Shown here: piece after piece, positions 53,301-61,563 of the stretch | Position numbering within the stretch: position 1 is the first letter of the stretch | Layout: the number at the start of each line of letters is the position of its first letter | Source: Cellulomonas sp. P24 | Lineage (GTDB): Bacteria > Actinomycetota > Actinomycetes > Actinomycetales > Cellulomonadaceae | Reading direction: 5' to 3' | Length of the DNA stretch: 64,000 nt | Assembly (NCBI RefSeq): GCF_024704385.1 | Contig: NZ_JAJDFX010000002.1 | Coordinates: 1,240,001 to 1,304,000, forward strand | The notes under the pieces: model-generated | Told to the model about the DNA's origin: nothing | The model's input: the letters and a program-made list of their open reading frames with translations, nothing else | Database searches by the model: none | Made by a program: the position numbers and the translations under genes

Positions 53301-53765
53301 GAGACCGACAAGGCGTGGACCCGTCGGGTCACTGACGTCCGCAACTGGTTCATCTTCTCCGCGTCCGAGCGTGATCGGGCCACCGACGCCGAGTGGGAGC
53401 ACTACCGCGACTCCGACGGCAAGTCCGGTGGGCAGAAGGAGAAGCTCGCCTACACGATCCTTGCGGCTTCGTTGGCCTACCAGTTCGGGCTTGAGTGGGG
53501 GGTGGAGCGTTCCCGGGACTTCCGCTTCGCCGTCATCGACGAGGCCTTCGGGCGCGGGTCGGACGCCTCGACCCGGTACGCGCTTGAGCTGTTCGCCAAG
53601 CTTGGTCTTCAGCTCTTGATCGTCACCCCGCTGCAGAAGGTGCATGTCATCGAGCCCTTCGTGCACGCGATCGGCTTCGTCGACAACCCTGACGGCATGA
53701 GCTCGAGGCTGCAGACCCTCACGATCGAGGAGTACCAGCAACGCCGTCAGGGGTTGTCCGGGTGA
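50367..53765 (+). CDS. jetC: Wadjet SMC-like ATPase JetC
   Basis: The 1132-residue SMC/MukB-like protein has Walker A LTGDIGSGKSTLVDAL (residues 48-63), long coiled-coil arms (about 270-480 and 640-860) around a hinge region, and the C-terminal signature SGGQKEKLAYTILA with Walker B FRFAVIDEAFGRGSD. Wadjet uses this motor to extrude DNA loops and measure circle size. ATG 50367 lies inside the jetB 3' end; the longer frame upstream is jetB in another phase. Length is normal for type I JetC. Confidence 0.94.
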   Translation: MSDGLFSPAVLGTGRSAGYRLHNLEVFNWGTFDKRVWRLTTAGQTSLLTGDIGSGKSTLVDALTTLLLPANKISYNKAAGAEAKERTLRSYVEGHYKSERIEASGMMRPIGLRDHRSYSVVLGVFTNEGFDETVSLAQVFHQKDKAGQPDRFFVTSTKMLSIEADFTAFGEDLKDLKRRLRASGAELHDVFPDYSRQARRLLGIRSEQAMELFHQTVSMKSVGNLNEFVRQHMLEPVDASAKVQGIVAHFEDLTKAHEAVRRARDQLAALAPLVATSERYDDAYARRADAERQRDAVRLFFAELRSELLDAEIQATSTERDARSDEAEQTELDRAAAAVVREGLVAERAGVGGDRVAALERKAAMDREVAQKRRERRARFDDRLVAARIEPVADEVGFARLPALVQSHTQVLTGELATVGGTITEFAARHGELFRLGTETLIELDSHKSRTSNVPASQLDVRAQLCQDLGLDEAELPFAGELLDLAEAHTEWRGAAERVLRGFALSLLVPPELYAEVARWVDGRRLTHRRHDGTRAGSRLVYERVSARRVPLRHQSDGGGLQLVDCMQIKEGRFADYLRDELLRRADHRCVDSVEQFANEQRAVTRQGQVKAGDRHEKDDRSRVDDPRNWTLGWVNERKVAALTVELASQQRELDAVAKQLADAQELQRDLNDRKVALAQLAEYTSWEEVDWQEAEAQASLADAERERLVAGSSALRELERRLAENAQQAKDLDGRLKHLTLDIGNLDGTIRRAKAENDEVRRLIASHSGQALSVARASYPDLEVRLKDRLPRTAATCAPASDGLTDELQSGIDRTSRELGGYSQSLLQYMNDVRRRWPEATTEMDASVEARGEFRAFHDRVATDDLPRFESEFKRQLNTNAIRELAAFTNWLSRQSQEIGARVGKINDALGAIDYSPGRYITLLAERTPNREVQDFRSELRAVTDDALTPDDDQYSEQRFADVQRIIERFRGRDGHAETDKAWTRRVTDVRNWFIFSASERDRATDAEWEHYRDSDGKSGGQKEKLAYTILAASLAYQFGLEWGVERSRDFRFAVIDEAFGRGSDASTRYALELFAKLGLQLLIVTPLQKVHVIEPFVHAIGFVDNPDGMSSRLQTLTIEEYQQRRQGLSG

Positions 53766-54976
53766 GCGGTGCTTGGACGACGGTTGCCGACATCCGTTCG
53801 CGTGCGCGCAGGTGCTGGGACGACGGGACCCTGTTGCGCTCTTTCGTCACCGGCGCACCGTTCCCGGTCATCGACACTCCGCTGCGGGGTCCGCGCCCGT
53901 CCGAGATCGGCGATGACCTTGCCGCCGCCCAGGGATGGGTCGCAGCGCTCGACGCCGGTCGACACGGCGACACGCACTTCACGCTGGATTACGTCCCGGT
54001 CGGCGGGCGCTCCATCGGTCGCAACAGCCTGCCGAGTCGAGCGCTGGTGACGCGCTACGAGCAGGCCTGGGCACTGCTCGGCGTGACCCGGGAGGTACGC
54101 GCCTTCCGTGAGATCGTCGACCTGACGAGCACCGAACCGGCAGTCCATGCCTGGGTCGTCGACCATCCGGTTCAAGCCCTCCAGCTCGGATCGTCCTGGC
54201 GATCGCTGCTCAGTGCTTACCGCTGGCTCGCCGCTGAGCGGGGCTCGGACCAGTACCTGCGACAGATCAGCGCGCCCGGGGTCGACACCAAGTTCGTTGA
54301 GCGCCATCGCGCCGTCCTCGCCCAGATCCTCGCCGTGCCGAGCACGTCGAGTGGCTTTGTCAGCGCTCTCGGCCTGAGGTCCAAGCCCGAGATGGCGCGG
54401 CTCCGCGCGGCACCGGAGGTGGTGCTCTTCCAGCCGTTCTCCGAAGCAACGCTCAGGCTCGACGAGCTCGCGGCCGCGGACGTCTCCGTCCGCACGGCGG
54501 TGATCGTAGAGAACGAGATCACTTACCTTTCGATCCCCGTCCCGGCAGGCGGAGTGGTGCTGTGGGGCAAGGGCTTCGACGTGAGCCGCTCCGGCTCGCT
54601 GCCGTGGTTGCGCGACGTTGAGGTGCAGTACTGGGGCGACCTTGATACCCACGGATTTGCGATCTTGCACCGGTTGCGAGCGTGGCTTCCGCAGACTGAA
54701 TCGTTCCTGATGGATCGCGACACACTGCTCGCCCATCGCGACCGCTGGGGCCGTGAGCCGACTCCGACGGCTGCGCGATTGGACCTGCTCACCTTCGAAG
54801 AAGCGGGGCTGTACGGGGAGCTGGTGGAGGACCGGCACGGCGAGAGCGTCCGCCTCGAGCAGGAACGTCTCGACTGGCGCTGGGTGCTCGAGCGACTGCC
54901 ATACGAAAGCACCGGGAGTCACGCACCCGATCAGGGGCCAACGGACGTGGGGCAGCGTTCGTCGCGGCCGTCGTGA
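53762..54976 (+). CDS. jetD: Wadjet nuclease subunit JetD
   Basis: The 404-residue protein has the N-terminal DUF3322 part (ADIRSRARRCWDDGTLLRSF) and a C-terminal Toprim-like DUF2220 domain with VIVENEITYLSIP (Glu), VQYWGDLDTHGFAILHRLR (Asp pair) and FEEAGLYGELVEDRHGESVRLEQERL. JetD cleaves the plasmid after JetABC extrusion. GTG 53762 overlaps jetC by four bases. The catalytic acidic residues appear intact, so the system is likely functional. The 206 bp after it, up to the IS, hold no clear gene. Confidence 0.93.
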   Translation: MSGAWTTVADIRSRARRCWDDGTLLRSFVTGAPFPVIDTPLRGPRPSEIGDDLAAAQGWVAALDAGRHGDTHFTLDYVPVGGRSIGRNSLPSRALVTRYEQAWALLGVTREVRAFREIVDLTSTEPAVHAWVVDHPVQALQLGSSWRSLLSAYRWLAAERGSDQYLRQISAPGVDTKFVERHRAVLAQILAVPSTSSGFVSALGLRSKPEMARLRAAPEVVLFQPFSEATLRLDELAAADVSVRTAVIVENEITYLSIPVPAGGVVLWGKGFDVSRSGSLPWLRDVEVQYWGDLDTHGFAILHRLRAWLPQTESFLMDRDTLLAHRDRWGREPTPTAARLDLLTFEEAGLYGELVEDRHGESVRLEQERLDWRWVLERLPYESTGSHAPDQGPTDVGQRSSRPS

Positions 54977-55226
54977 GTGCCGGACCGGGTGCGCGGTACC
55001 CCTCCCACGTCATCGAGGGCGGCATCGAGGCGAGTCTGGCGGTTCAGCAACTGGTCGAGATGCCGATCCCACTCCCCCTCCACTAGGACTTCGGCGCCGC
55101 TGAGGTCGCCTCAACCAGGTACGGCAACCAGGTCGAGGGCGTGTAGATCAAGCGCCTCGCCACGACGGGACTGCTGAGGGTTTGGTTGACACCTGACTTG
55201 TGGGGGCGGGTGCCCTCGCTGGAAGG

Positions 55227-55520
55227 ATGTCGATCGTGTCCAGAGTTCATCCCAAGGAGTTCCGCGCGGACGTGGTGGCTGTGGCCCGTCGCGGTGATGC
55301 TCCGATCTCCCAGATCGCCAAGGACTTCGGGGTCTCCGACTCGTGCCTGCGTAACTGGCTGCATGCCGCGGACGTCGAGGACGGTCACCGTCCCGGCCTG
55401 AGCGCGGCGGAGTCTGCTGAGCTGCGTGAGCTGAAGCGGCGTAACCGGTTGCTCGAGCAGGAGAACGAGGTCCTGCGCCGGGCGGCTGCCTACTTGTCGC
55501 AGGCGTCGCTCCCAAAATGA
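55227..55520 (+). CDS. IS3-family transposase OrfA
   Basis: The 97-residue protein has a helix-turn-helix of the HTH_Tnp_1 type (KEFRADVVAVARRGDAPISQ, AKDFGVSDSCLRNWL) and a leucine-zipper tail (LKRRNRLLEQENEVLRRAAA). It binds the IS ends and is joined to OrfB by frameshifting in active elements. ATG 55227 is used; GTG 55239 is an alternative. Its TGA overlaps the orfB ATG. Confidence 0.9.
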   Translation: MSIVSRVHPKEFRADVVAVARRGDAPISQIAKDFGVSDSCLRNWLHAADVEDGHRPGLSAAESAELRELKRRNRLLEQENEVLRRAAAYLSQASLPK

Positions 55521-56407
55521 TCTTCCCGCTGGTCCGTGAGCTGGCCGCGACCGGTGCCCTGGTGAGGGTGCCGGTCGCGGTGACCTGCCGGGTGCTGGGG
55601 TTCTCCCGGCAGGCCTACTACTCCTAGCTCGCCGACCCGGTCAGCGAACGGGACCCGGTCGACGCCTATGCGACCAACGCCGCGATCGACGCCCACCACG
55701 ACGACCCGGAGTTCGGCTACCGGTTCATCGCCGACGAGCTGGCCGAGGCCGGCCACCACCTGTCCGAGCGGCGGGTCTGGCGGCTGTGCTCGGCCCAGGG
55801 CCTGTTCTCGGTGCACTCGGTCAAGCGCGGCAAGGGCCGCCGGCCCGGCCCGCCCGTCCATGACGACCTCGTCGAACGCAACTTCACCGCCACGGCCCCG
55901 AACCAGTTATGGCTCACCGACATCACCGAGCACGCCACCAGTGAAGGCAAGGTCTACTGCTGTGCGGTCAAGGACGTGTTCTCCAACCGGATCGTCGGCT
56001 GCTCGATCGCCGACCGGATGAAGTCCCAGCTGGCCGTGGACGCCCTGAACTCCGCGGTGGCCCGCCGCGGCGGTCGAGCAGCGGTCGCCGGATGCGTGGT
56101 CCATTCCGACCGAGGATCGCAATTTCGATCACGGAAGTTCGTGCGGGCCCTGGCCGTCAACCACCTGGTCGGATCGATGGGCCGCGTCGGGGCCGCCGGA
56201 GACAACGCCGCCATGGAGTCCTTCTTCGCCCTACTGCAGAAGAACGTCCTGAACCGGCACCGCTGGGAGACCCGCGAGGACCTACGCCTGGCGATCATCA
56301 CCTGGATCGAACGGACCTACCACCGCCACCGACGCCAACGCGTCCTCGGCAGACTCACCCCGACCGAGTACGAGATGATCTACAACACCACCGCACACGC
56401 GGCCTGA
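55517..56407 (+). pseudogene. IS3-family transposase OrfB with nonsense codon
   Basis: The frame codes for an rve-type DDE transposase: WLTDITEHATSEGKVY (first Asp), VVHSDRGSQFRS (second Asp) and AAMESFFALLQKNVLN (Glu), ending LTPTEYEMIYNTT. A TAG at 55625-55627 replaces what is normally Trp in SRQAYYSW-LADPV, 36 codons in, so no full product is made without read-through. All catalytic residues remain, so the mutation looks recent. Confidence 0.88.
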
Positions 56408-56433
56408 GAATCACTCACCGAAAGTGTCAACCA

Positions 56434-57717
56434 GACCGACAGCAGTCCCGGCCGGTTCACCCTCGCCGCCGCAACAGCGCCTTCGAGCATGCTTCGAAAG
56501 CCTGCCGCGCCGCCCCGGTCGTCATCGCGCAGTCCCGGGATCAGACGGCTCTCGGTGCGCACGGTTCCGTCCGGGTCGGTGTGGAAGATCTTCACGACCA
56601 GCACCAGCAGTTCGGCCAGCACGGTGGGCACACGAATCGTTCGCGGCTCCCCGTTCTTCGTCCCTGGCTTCTCGTCCTTGCGGTGGAACGTGCCGTCGCG
56701 CTTGGAACGCACGACGACCGAGGACCCGCCCTGCTTGTTGATCGCCAAGGACCACGCACCGTCCGCCCTCTGCACGAAGTCGGCGACCAGCAGGCCGTAC
56801 GCCTCGCCGATTCGCATGCCCGTCAGCCGCAGCATCCACAGCACGATCTGGTGAACGACGCTCAGGTGAGCTGCGATGGCCCGCACGGTGTGCAGGTCGA
56901 CGTAGCCGGCGTCTTCGCGCGGTTCTCGCAGGCGATCGTCGAGCAGCGGTTCGATCGAGAACAGCCGCCGGTAGTCGCCCCGCACATCGGCGCCGTGGTC
57001 GTGGGCGCGCAGCATGGCCTGCTTGAGGGGGGACAAGATGTTGTCTGCCGTGCCCTTGGCTACGCCGTGGCTCCCCTGCGGTTCGATGAGCAGGCCCAGA
57101 CGGCGCAGCTCGGCCGCCCGGACCAGTACGTGATTGGACCTGTCACGGGACGTGGTCAGTTCTCGGGCCGAGACCTTGTCCTGGACCGCGGCCAGGCCGC
57201 CGCGGCTGACCGCGCCCGCGTCGGGCAGCGTCAGCCAGACGCAGGCCGCCGCGCGCCGATCGAGCAGGTCACCAGCAACTGTCGCGGCGGGCAGTGGCTG
57301 CTGGCCGGCAAGGACCTCCGCCAGGTAGGTCCCCCGCCCGAAGGTGAAGTCGCCGACCGTGCTGGAGCCTGGCCCGCGGTCCAGCGCCCACTCCACGAGG
57401 TAGGGCAGCACGTAACGGGTCAGTGCACCGGCGAGGTGCACGGCCCTGGCTCCGTCGGTCTTGCCGTACTTGCCGACGTACTCGGCGAACCAGTCCAGGC
57501 TCAGCTGGGCGGGGCTCGCGTCGCGAGGGTCAGCGTCGGGACCCAGGACGGTCGGGCGGGCGTTGACCCAGTCAATCAGGTCAGTGTCCGCGTGGGTGAG
57601 GTACACCGGACGGCAGGAGACCAGGTCGACCAGCAGGTCACCGGTGGGCGCGGCGGGCCCGGTGCGGCGGCCTTCCGGCTCGACGACCAAGGCCAGGTGC
57701 GAGGCGCTCGTGGTCAT
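56434..57717 (-). pseudogene. Tyrosine recombinase truncated by the IS3 element
   Basis: The remaining 420 codons start at ATG 57717. An N-terminal core-binding-like part (LSLDWFAEYVGKYGKTDGAR) is followed by the catalytic domain start with box I Arg in LRLTGMRIGEAYGLL and the beta-strand Lys region (INKQGGSSVVVRSKRDG). The box II HxxR and the Tyr nucleophile are missing: the frame runs into the IS at 56433. It is therefore inactive. It follows a small DNA-binding gene by one base, forming a broken recombination module. Confidence 0.8.
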
Positions 57718-57718
57718 C

Positions 57719-58123
57719 TCAGGCCGCCTGTCCGGTGCGAACGGCCCGAAGGTCGGCGATGAAGGCGCTCTGTGTCGCCAGATGGGCGCGCAGCAGGTCG
57801 ACGGTCTCCTGATGTGCGCCCAGCTTGCCGAGCAGCATCGCATGCTCGCGGCGTAGCTCTTCCAGCTCCTTGCGCAGCGCGATCGCGTCGGCGACGTCTC
57901 TCGCGGCGATCTCGGGATCCAGGACCGAGGCTGGGATGCGGCCCAGATCGATCAGGTCGCCCAGGCGCAGCAGCGTCGTGTTGTTCGGGCCGGTGTGGGT
58001 CGGCAGGTCGTTTTCGCGCTGAACGCGACGGACGGTGGCCTCGTCGCGATGCATGAGCGTGGCGACGGTCTTGCGGTCGATCCACTGGTCGCGGTCAAGT
58101 CGGCCGACGGGTGCGGTAGCCAT
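57719..58123 (-). CDS. Small DNA-binding/coiled-coil accessory protein of the recombinase module
   Basis: The 134-residue protein has an N-terminal helix-turn-helix resembling MerR/excisionase proteins (DRKTVATLMHRDEATVRRVQ) and a C-terminal coiled coil (RKELEELRREHAMLLGKLGA). Its TGA lies one base before the recombinase ATG. It may act as a directionality or accessory factor, as in some actinobacterial transposons with a small protein beside a tyrosine recombinase. ATG 58123 is used; upstream frame lacks a start with support. Confidence 0.7.
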   Translation of the reverse strand: MATAPVGRLDRDQWIDRKTVATLMHRDEATVRRVQRENDLPTHTGPNNTTLLRLGDLIDLGRIPASVLDPEIAARDVADAIALRKELEELRREHAMLLGKLGAHQETVDLLRAHLATQSAFIADLRAVRTGQAA

Positions 58124-58390
58124 GGTGGTGCTCCTTGCGTCTGCAGCCTGGTTGGCCGCGTTCGCAGAGCGACCGTCAGCCGTGGGCCGCCCGGCGCAAT
58201 CCCCGCACGGGATTCCGCGAACTGCCTGACCGGTGACGCCGGGACGGCCGGCGGTGCGCCCTTTCGCCGTAGCAGCGACGTGGCGCACCGGAGGCGGCGG
58301 GACAGGGAGACGAGTCGTGCGCGTGCACACTCCGCGCCCACCCCGGCTACCAGCGCACAGGGACATTTGCGCAGGCCAGCGCAGGGGTGG

Positions 58391-58429
58391 CACCAGGTGT
58401 GCACCGTTCGGCTGGGTGTGCATCTGGTG
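58391..58429. repeat. Imperfect 15-bp inverted repeat near the attachment site
   Basis: CACCAGGTGTGCACC (58391-58405) and GGTGTGCATCTGGTG (58415-58429) are inverted copies with two mismatches, nine bases apart; a third partial copy GGGCACCAGGCA follows. They lie upstream of the recombinase module and might be its promoter operator or recombinase-binding arms. Function inferred. Confidence 0.45.
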
Positions 58430-58534
58430 GGCACCAGGCACGCGGTCAGGCAGTCCACCTGACGCCAGAGCACGTCCTCGACGGCCGGGAAATAGCAGCC
58501 ACAGGTTCGTCAAAGACCGCAAATACGACAAAAA

Positions 58535-58554
58535 CCCCCGGAATGATCCGGGGG
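58535..58554 (-). terminator. Rho-independent terminator of the former tRNA-Met gene
   Basis: CCCCCGGA and TCCGGGGG form a perfect 8-bp stem with an ATGA loop. Read on the minus strand it ends in a run of five T. It lies about 35 bases beyond the 3' end of the tRNA-Met piece, where a tRNA terminator belongs, so the sequence left of the attachment site appears to be the original chromosome. Confidence 0.85.
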
Positions 58555-58589
58555 CTTTCGCGGAAACCTACTTTCGCAGGTTCCAATCG

Positions 58590-58633
58590 TAGCGGGGGTA
58601 GGATTTGAACCTACGACCTCTGGGTTATGAGCC
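58590..58633 (-). other. attL: 3' half of a tRNA-Met gene (integration site)
   Basis: Read on the minus strand, 44 bases from GGCTCATAACCCAGAGG to ATCCTACCCCCGCTA match the anticodon arm (CAT anticodon), variable loop, T arm and acceptor 3' strand of an elongator tRNA-Met. The 5' half is missing: sequence right of 58633 is unrelated. Integrases commonly use the 3' part of a tRNA gene as target, leaving such a partial copy at one end and the rebuilt tRNA at the other, here expected to the right beyond the window. Confidence 0.85.
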
Positions 58634-58797
58634 GGGAACACGTTGCGATTCGCCACGCTCCTGCTAGCGTAGATGCATGCATTTGCGCAGGTCAAGCGAC
58701 ATATCGGGTCCATGGGCATCCGCCCCGATCCACCTCGTTCCAGGCCTGTCTGCGTACATTCTGCGTACACGGTTCGGAGCTGTAGGGAGGTGACGCG

Positions 58798-59922
58798 ATG
58801 GGGTGGGTGATCCAGCGGACGGCCCATGACGGCAAGATTCGCCACACCGCCATGTTCCGTGACCCGTACGGGCGGACCCGTTCGGCGGGCACCTTCGCGA
58901 CGAGCCGCGAGGCGGAGCGCGCTGCCGGCCGCCAGGACGACTCGGTTGCCAACGGCACCTGGATCGACCCGGCCGCCGGCCGGATCACGTTCCAGGAGTA
59001 CGCCGAAGAGATCTGGCTACCGTCCCGACACCTGGAAGTCACCACCCGCGCGGGCTACCAGTCCTACCTGCGCAACCACTTCGTGCCCTACTTCGGGCAC
59101 ATGCGCCTGGCCCGGATCATGCCCTCGACCGTTCAGGCCTGGGTCACCCAGGCGGTCGGTCTCGGCCTGTCTCCGCGGTCGATCGCGAAGTACCACGTGA
59201 TGCTGCACTCGGTATTCGCCCGCGCCGTCCGTGACCGGATGATCGCGTTCAACCCGTGCGAGAACACCGAATTACCCAAGGTGGTGCTGGCCAAGACCCG
59301 GATCCTGACCCCCGCTGAGTTTGAGTCGGTCCTGGCCGCCATACCCGCGCGGTTCCAGGCGCTCCTGCTCACCGACATCGAGACCGGGTTGCGCTGGGGC
59401 GAGCTGGTCGCGCTGCGCCCGCGGCATGTGGACTTCCTACGCCGCACCATCACGGTTCAAGAGACGATCGTCGAGGTCTCCAAGAAGGACTCCCCCACCG
59501 GGCAGCGCATGATCGTCAAGCCCTACCCCAAGAACGACCAGCCCCGCACCCTGCACGTCTCCCAGGCGCTGATCGACATCCTGGCCGCTCGGATCGCCGA
59601 GCTCGGGCTCGGCCGTGACGACCTCCTCTTCCCCTCCCGTGAGATCGCCGACGGCGACCCGCTGTCCAGGGGCACGTTCAACACCCGCTTCTGGAGACCC
59701 GCGATCACCAAGGCCGGCATCGACTTCCCCCTGCGCATGCACGATCTCCGCCACGCACATGCCTCCTGGCTCCTCGCCGGCGGCGCCGACCTGAAGTCCG
59801 TCATGGAACGCATGGGCCACGCCCAGATCATGACCACCCAGAAATACCTGCACGCCCTGCCCGACGCAGACCAGAAAGCACTCGCCGCATTCGAATCCGT
59901 GCGGCGACGGGGCGGCTCGTAG
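58798..59922 (+). CDS. int: Tyrosine-recombinase integrase
   Basis: The 374-residue integrase has an AP2-like arm-binding N-terminus (GKIRHTAMFRDPYGRTRSAG), a SAM-like core-binding domain (TTRAGYQSYLRNHFVPYFGH) and the catalytic domain with Arg in IETGLRWGELVALR, HDLRHAHASWLL (HxxR), GHAQIMTTQKYLHAL (His and Tyr nucleophile). All active-site residues are present. It follows GGGAGG and lies 165 bp from the tRNA-Met attachment site, so it most likely integrated this element. The next 490 bp (59923-60413) show no gene I can support. Confidence 0.95.
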   Translation: MGWVIQRTAHDGKIRHTAMFRDPYGRTRSAGTFATSREAERAAGRQDDSVANGTWIDPAAGRITFQEYAEEIWLPSRHLEVTTRAGYQSYLRNHFVPYFGHMRLARIMPSTVQAWVTQAVGLGLSPRSIAKYHVMLHSVFARAVRDRMIAFNPCENTELPKVVLAKTRILTPAEFESVLAAIPARFQALLLTDIETGLRWGELVALRPRHVDFLRRTITVQETIVEVSKKDSPTGQRMIVKPYPKNDQPRTLHVSQALIDILAARIAELGLGRDDLLFPSREIADGDPLSRGTFNTRFWRPAITKAGIDFPLRMHDLRHAHASWLLAGGADLKSVMERMGHAQIMTTQKYLHALPDADQKALAAFESVRRRGGS

Positions 59923-60413
59923 CCATCTCCCGAGTCGGGGAGCCCGCGAGGCTTCACTCACTTGCCCGACACACCGAGGAGAATGCTTCTGATGACTCGT
60001 GAGCGGAACCGCGTCTCACTAAAGCGGATGCCGGTCACTGCCATCGCGATCAAGTCGCCCAGACGTGGGTCGAACATATCTCCCCGGCGGGCTCCTCGAC
60101 GTCGGTGGCCCGACCGTCGAACTCATGACCAGTGAGGCCGCCCTGACCCCACGACTGGCCCCACCTCGCCGCCGACTGGATCAGCCGGTAGGCCCTCGCG
60201 GACATCGGCAGGCTCCACCACGTCGACCTGGATCGACAAGCCAGATGCAGCATCTGCACCTGTCAACGACTGTTGCCTGCGCACCTGTGGTTGACCGCCA
60301 CGACGTCGTCGCGGAACTCCTTGTGCCGGCGGAGATCGCCTCCAGCGCCGCCGATCCGGGGCCTCGGTCGGGGTCGGCGCCGGCGCCACCCGAGAGCGAA
60401 CCGGCGGTTCACG

Positions 60414-60920
60414 TCACGCACGCCGTCCGCGATCGCCCTCGCCCAGCAGGTTGCCGGGCAGTCGCGGGCCGACCCAGCGCCACGCGATGGCCGCCGCTGC
60501 GACGGCGAGTGCGGCGAGGAGCACACCCGCAGCGATGTCCTGGGTGTGGTGGACGTGCGCGATCACGCGTGCGGCTCCCCCGATGATGCTCGCGGCCAGC
60601 AGGACCGTACCGACGCGTGTGCGGTACCGCATCACGAGGAACGCGACCGTGGCGGCCAGTGCGGTGTGGTCCGACGGGAAGCCGTTGTCGGCTGGGTGGG
60701 CGAAGTACGGCGTGAGCGCCGGGTCGACGGCGAACGGTCGCGGGTCGCTTTGCAGCCCGGCGGCGACCTGGATCAGGGCGAGCACGACGACCAGCGCGAT
60801 GACGGCCTGGACTGCGAGTGCGACCTTGGACGCCCGCGGCATGGTGAGCCACGCAAGTGCTGCGACCGCCGGGACGAGCAGCGGCAGGACCTGGGCTAAA
60901 AGCACGACGAGCGTCTTCAT
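60414..60920 (-). CDS. PAP2-superfamily membrane phosphatase
   Basis: The 168-residue membrane protein has about five spans and the phosphatase motifs NGFPSDHTALAA and HVHHTQDIAAGVLL with the catalytic His residues. Such small proteins hydrolyse undecaprenyl diphosphate or other lipid phosphates at the cell membrane. ATG 60920 is used; the frame upstream lacks signal or membrane features. It is divergent from the BlaI-type gene across a 253-bp region. Role in the copper island is unclear. Confidence 0.88.
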   Translation of the reverse strand: MKTLVVLLAQVLPLLVPAVAALAWLTMPRASKVALAVQAVIALVVVLALIQVAAGLQSDPRPFAVDPALTPYFAHPADNGFPSDHTALAATVAFLVMRYRTRVGTVLLAASIIGGAARVIAHVHHTQDIAAGVLLAALAVAAAAIAWRWVGPRLPGNLLGEGDRGRRA

Positions 60921-61133
60921 GAGCACACGCGGCGTCTGGGACGCTGACGCGGTCCACGGGCGACGATCACGGACATAGGAACTCCTCGAGTGGTGCGGTG
61001 ACATCGCCAGGGCCGGCGGGATGCGCTCCGTCCTGTTCGGTGCCCAGGAGCTCGATCCGGCAGTGCGGACAGTGCGGGCGCGCCGGGCGTGGGTGTGGCA
61101 CTCTGGTCCCCACGATCAACTATCACGACTGTC

Positions 61134-61155
61134 GTACTACAGGTGATCGTAGTAC
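61134..61155. promoter_or_regulatory. BlaI/CopY-type operator
   Basis: GTACTAC (61134-61140) and GTAGTAC (61149-61155) are a perfect inverted repeat separated by eight bases, 18 bases before the BlaI-type start. The TACTAC...GTAGTA form matches known BlaI/MecI operators, so this is probably the autoregulatory site. Confidence 0.75.
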
Positions 61156-61173
61156 ATGCGAAGGGGTGTGTGG

Positions 61174-61563
61174 ATGTCGACCACGGGGCCTCGCCCGCGC
61201 GGCGCGCTCGAGCGTCAGGTGCTCGCCTGCCTCGCGGTCGCCGACCACCCGCTCACCGTCGCCGAGGTCCTCACCGATCTCGGCGGCGACCTGGCCTACA
61301 CCACGGTCATGACGACCCTGACCCGGTTGCACAGCAAGGGAGCACTCGTCCGCGAGCAGGTCGGGCGCGCGTACACCTACGCGGTGGCAGGAGACGCCCA
61401 GGCCATGGGGTCCTCGGTGACCGCGCAACGTATGCGCCGGCTGCTGGAGGCCGGAGACGACCGCACCGGGGTCCTCACCCGGTTTGTCGCAGGGCTGCGA
61501 CCGGAGGACGAGCAGCTCCTGGCGGAGCTGCTCGCCGCGACCGAGCACCCGGAGCCGCAATGA
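61174..61563 (+). CDS. BlaI/MecI/CopY-family repressor
   Basis: The 129-residue protein has the Penicillinase_R winged helix: LERQVLACLAVADHPLTVAE, LAYTTVMTTLTRLHSKGALV and REQVGRAYTY. In this family cleavage by a partner M56 protease or metal binding releases DNA. The next gene is an M56 peptidase with a four-base overlap. ATG 61174 follows AAGGGG; an in-frame ATG at 61156 overlaps the operator and is less likely. It may control itself, the peptidase and perhaps the cop genes. Confidence 0.93.
   Translation: MSTTGPRPRGALERQVLACLAVADHPLTVAEVLTDLGGDLAYTTVMTTLTRLHSKGALVREQVGRAYTYAVAGDAQAMGSSVTAQRMRRLLEAGDDRTGVLTRFVAGLRPEDEQLLAELLAATEHPEPQ

Larger units (their letters stand above)
55183..56433 (+). 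mobile_element. IS3-family insertion sequence, about 1.25 kb
   Basis: The ends are imperfect inverted repeats: TGGTTGACACCT at 55183-55194 and its counterpart AAGTGTCAACCA at 56422-56433. Inside are orfA and orfB in the usual IS3 arrangement with an overlap at CCCAAAATGA. No clear target-site duplication is visible, and orfB has an in-frame stop, so the copy is probably not self-mobile. It has inserted in the 3' part of a tyrosine-recombinase gene. Confidence 0.85.

Noticed and set aside
54977-55182. Sequence between jetD and the IS considered as the missing recombinase C-terminus
   Set aside because: No frame shows HxxR, a Tyr motif or other recombinase features.
59923-60413. Open frames between the integrase and the PAP2 gene
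   Set aside because: No family motif, no ribosome-binding site, and compositions like non-coding high-GC DNA.
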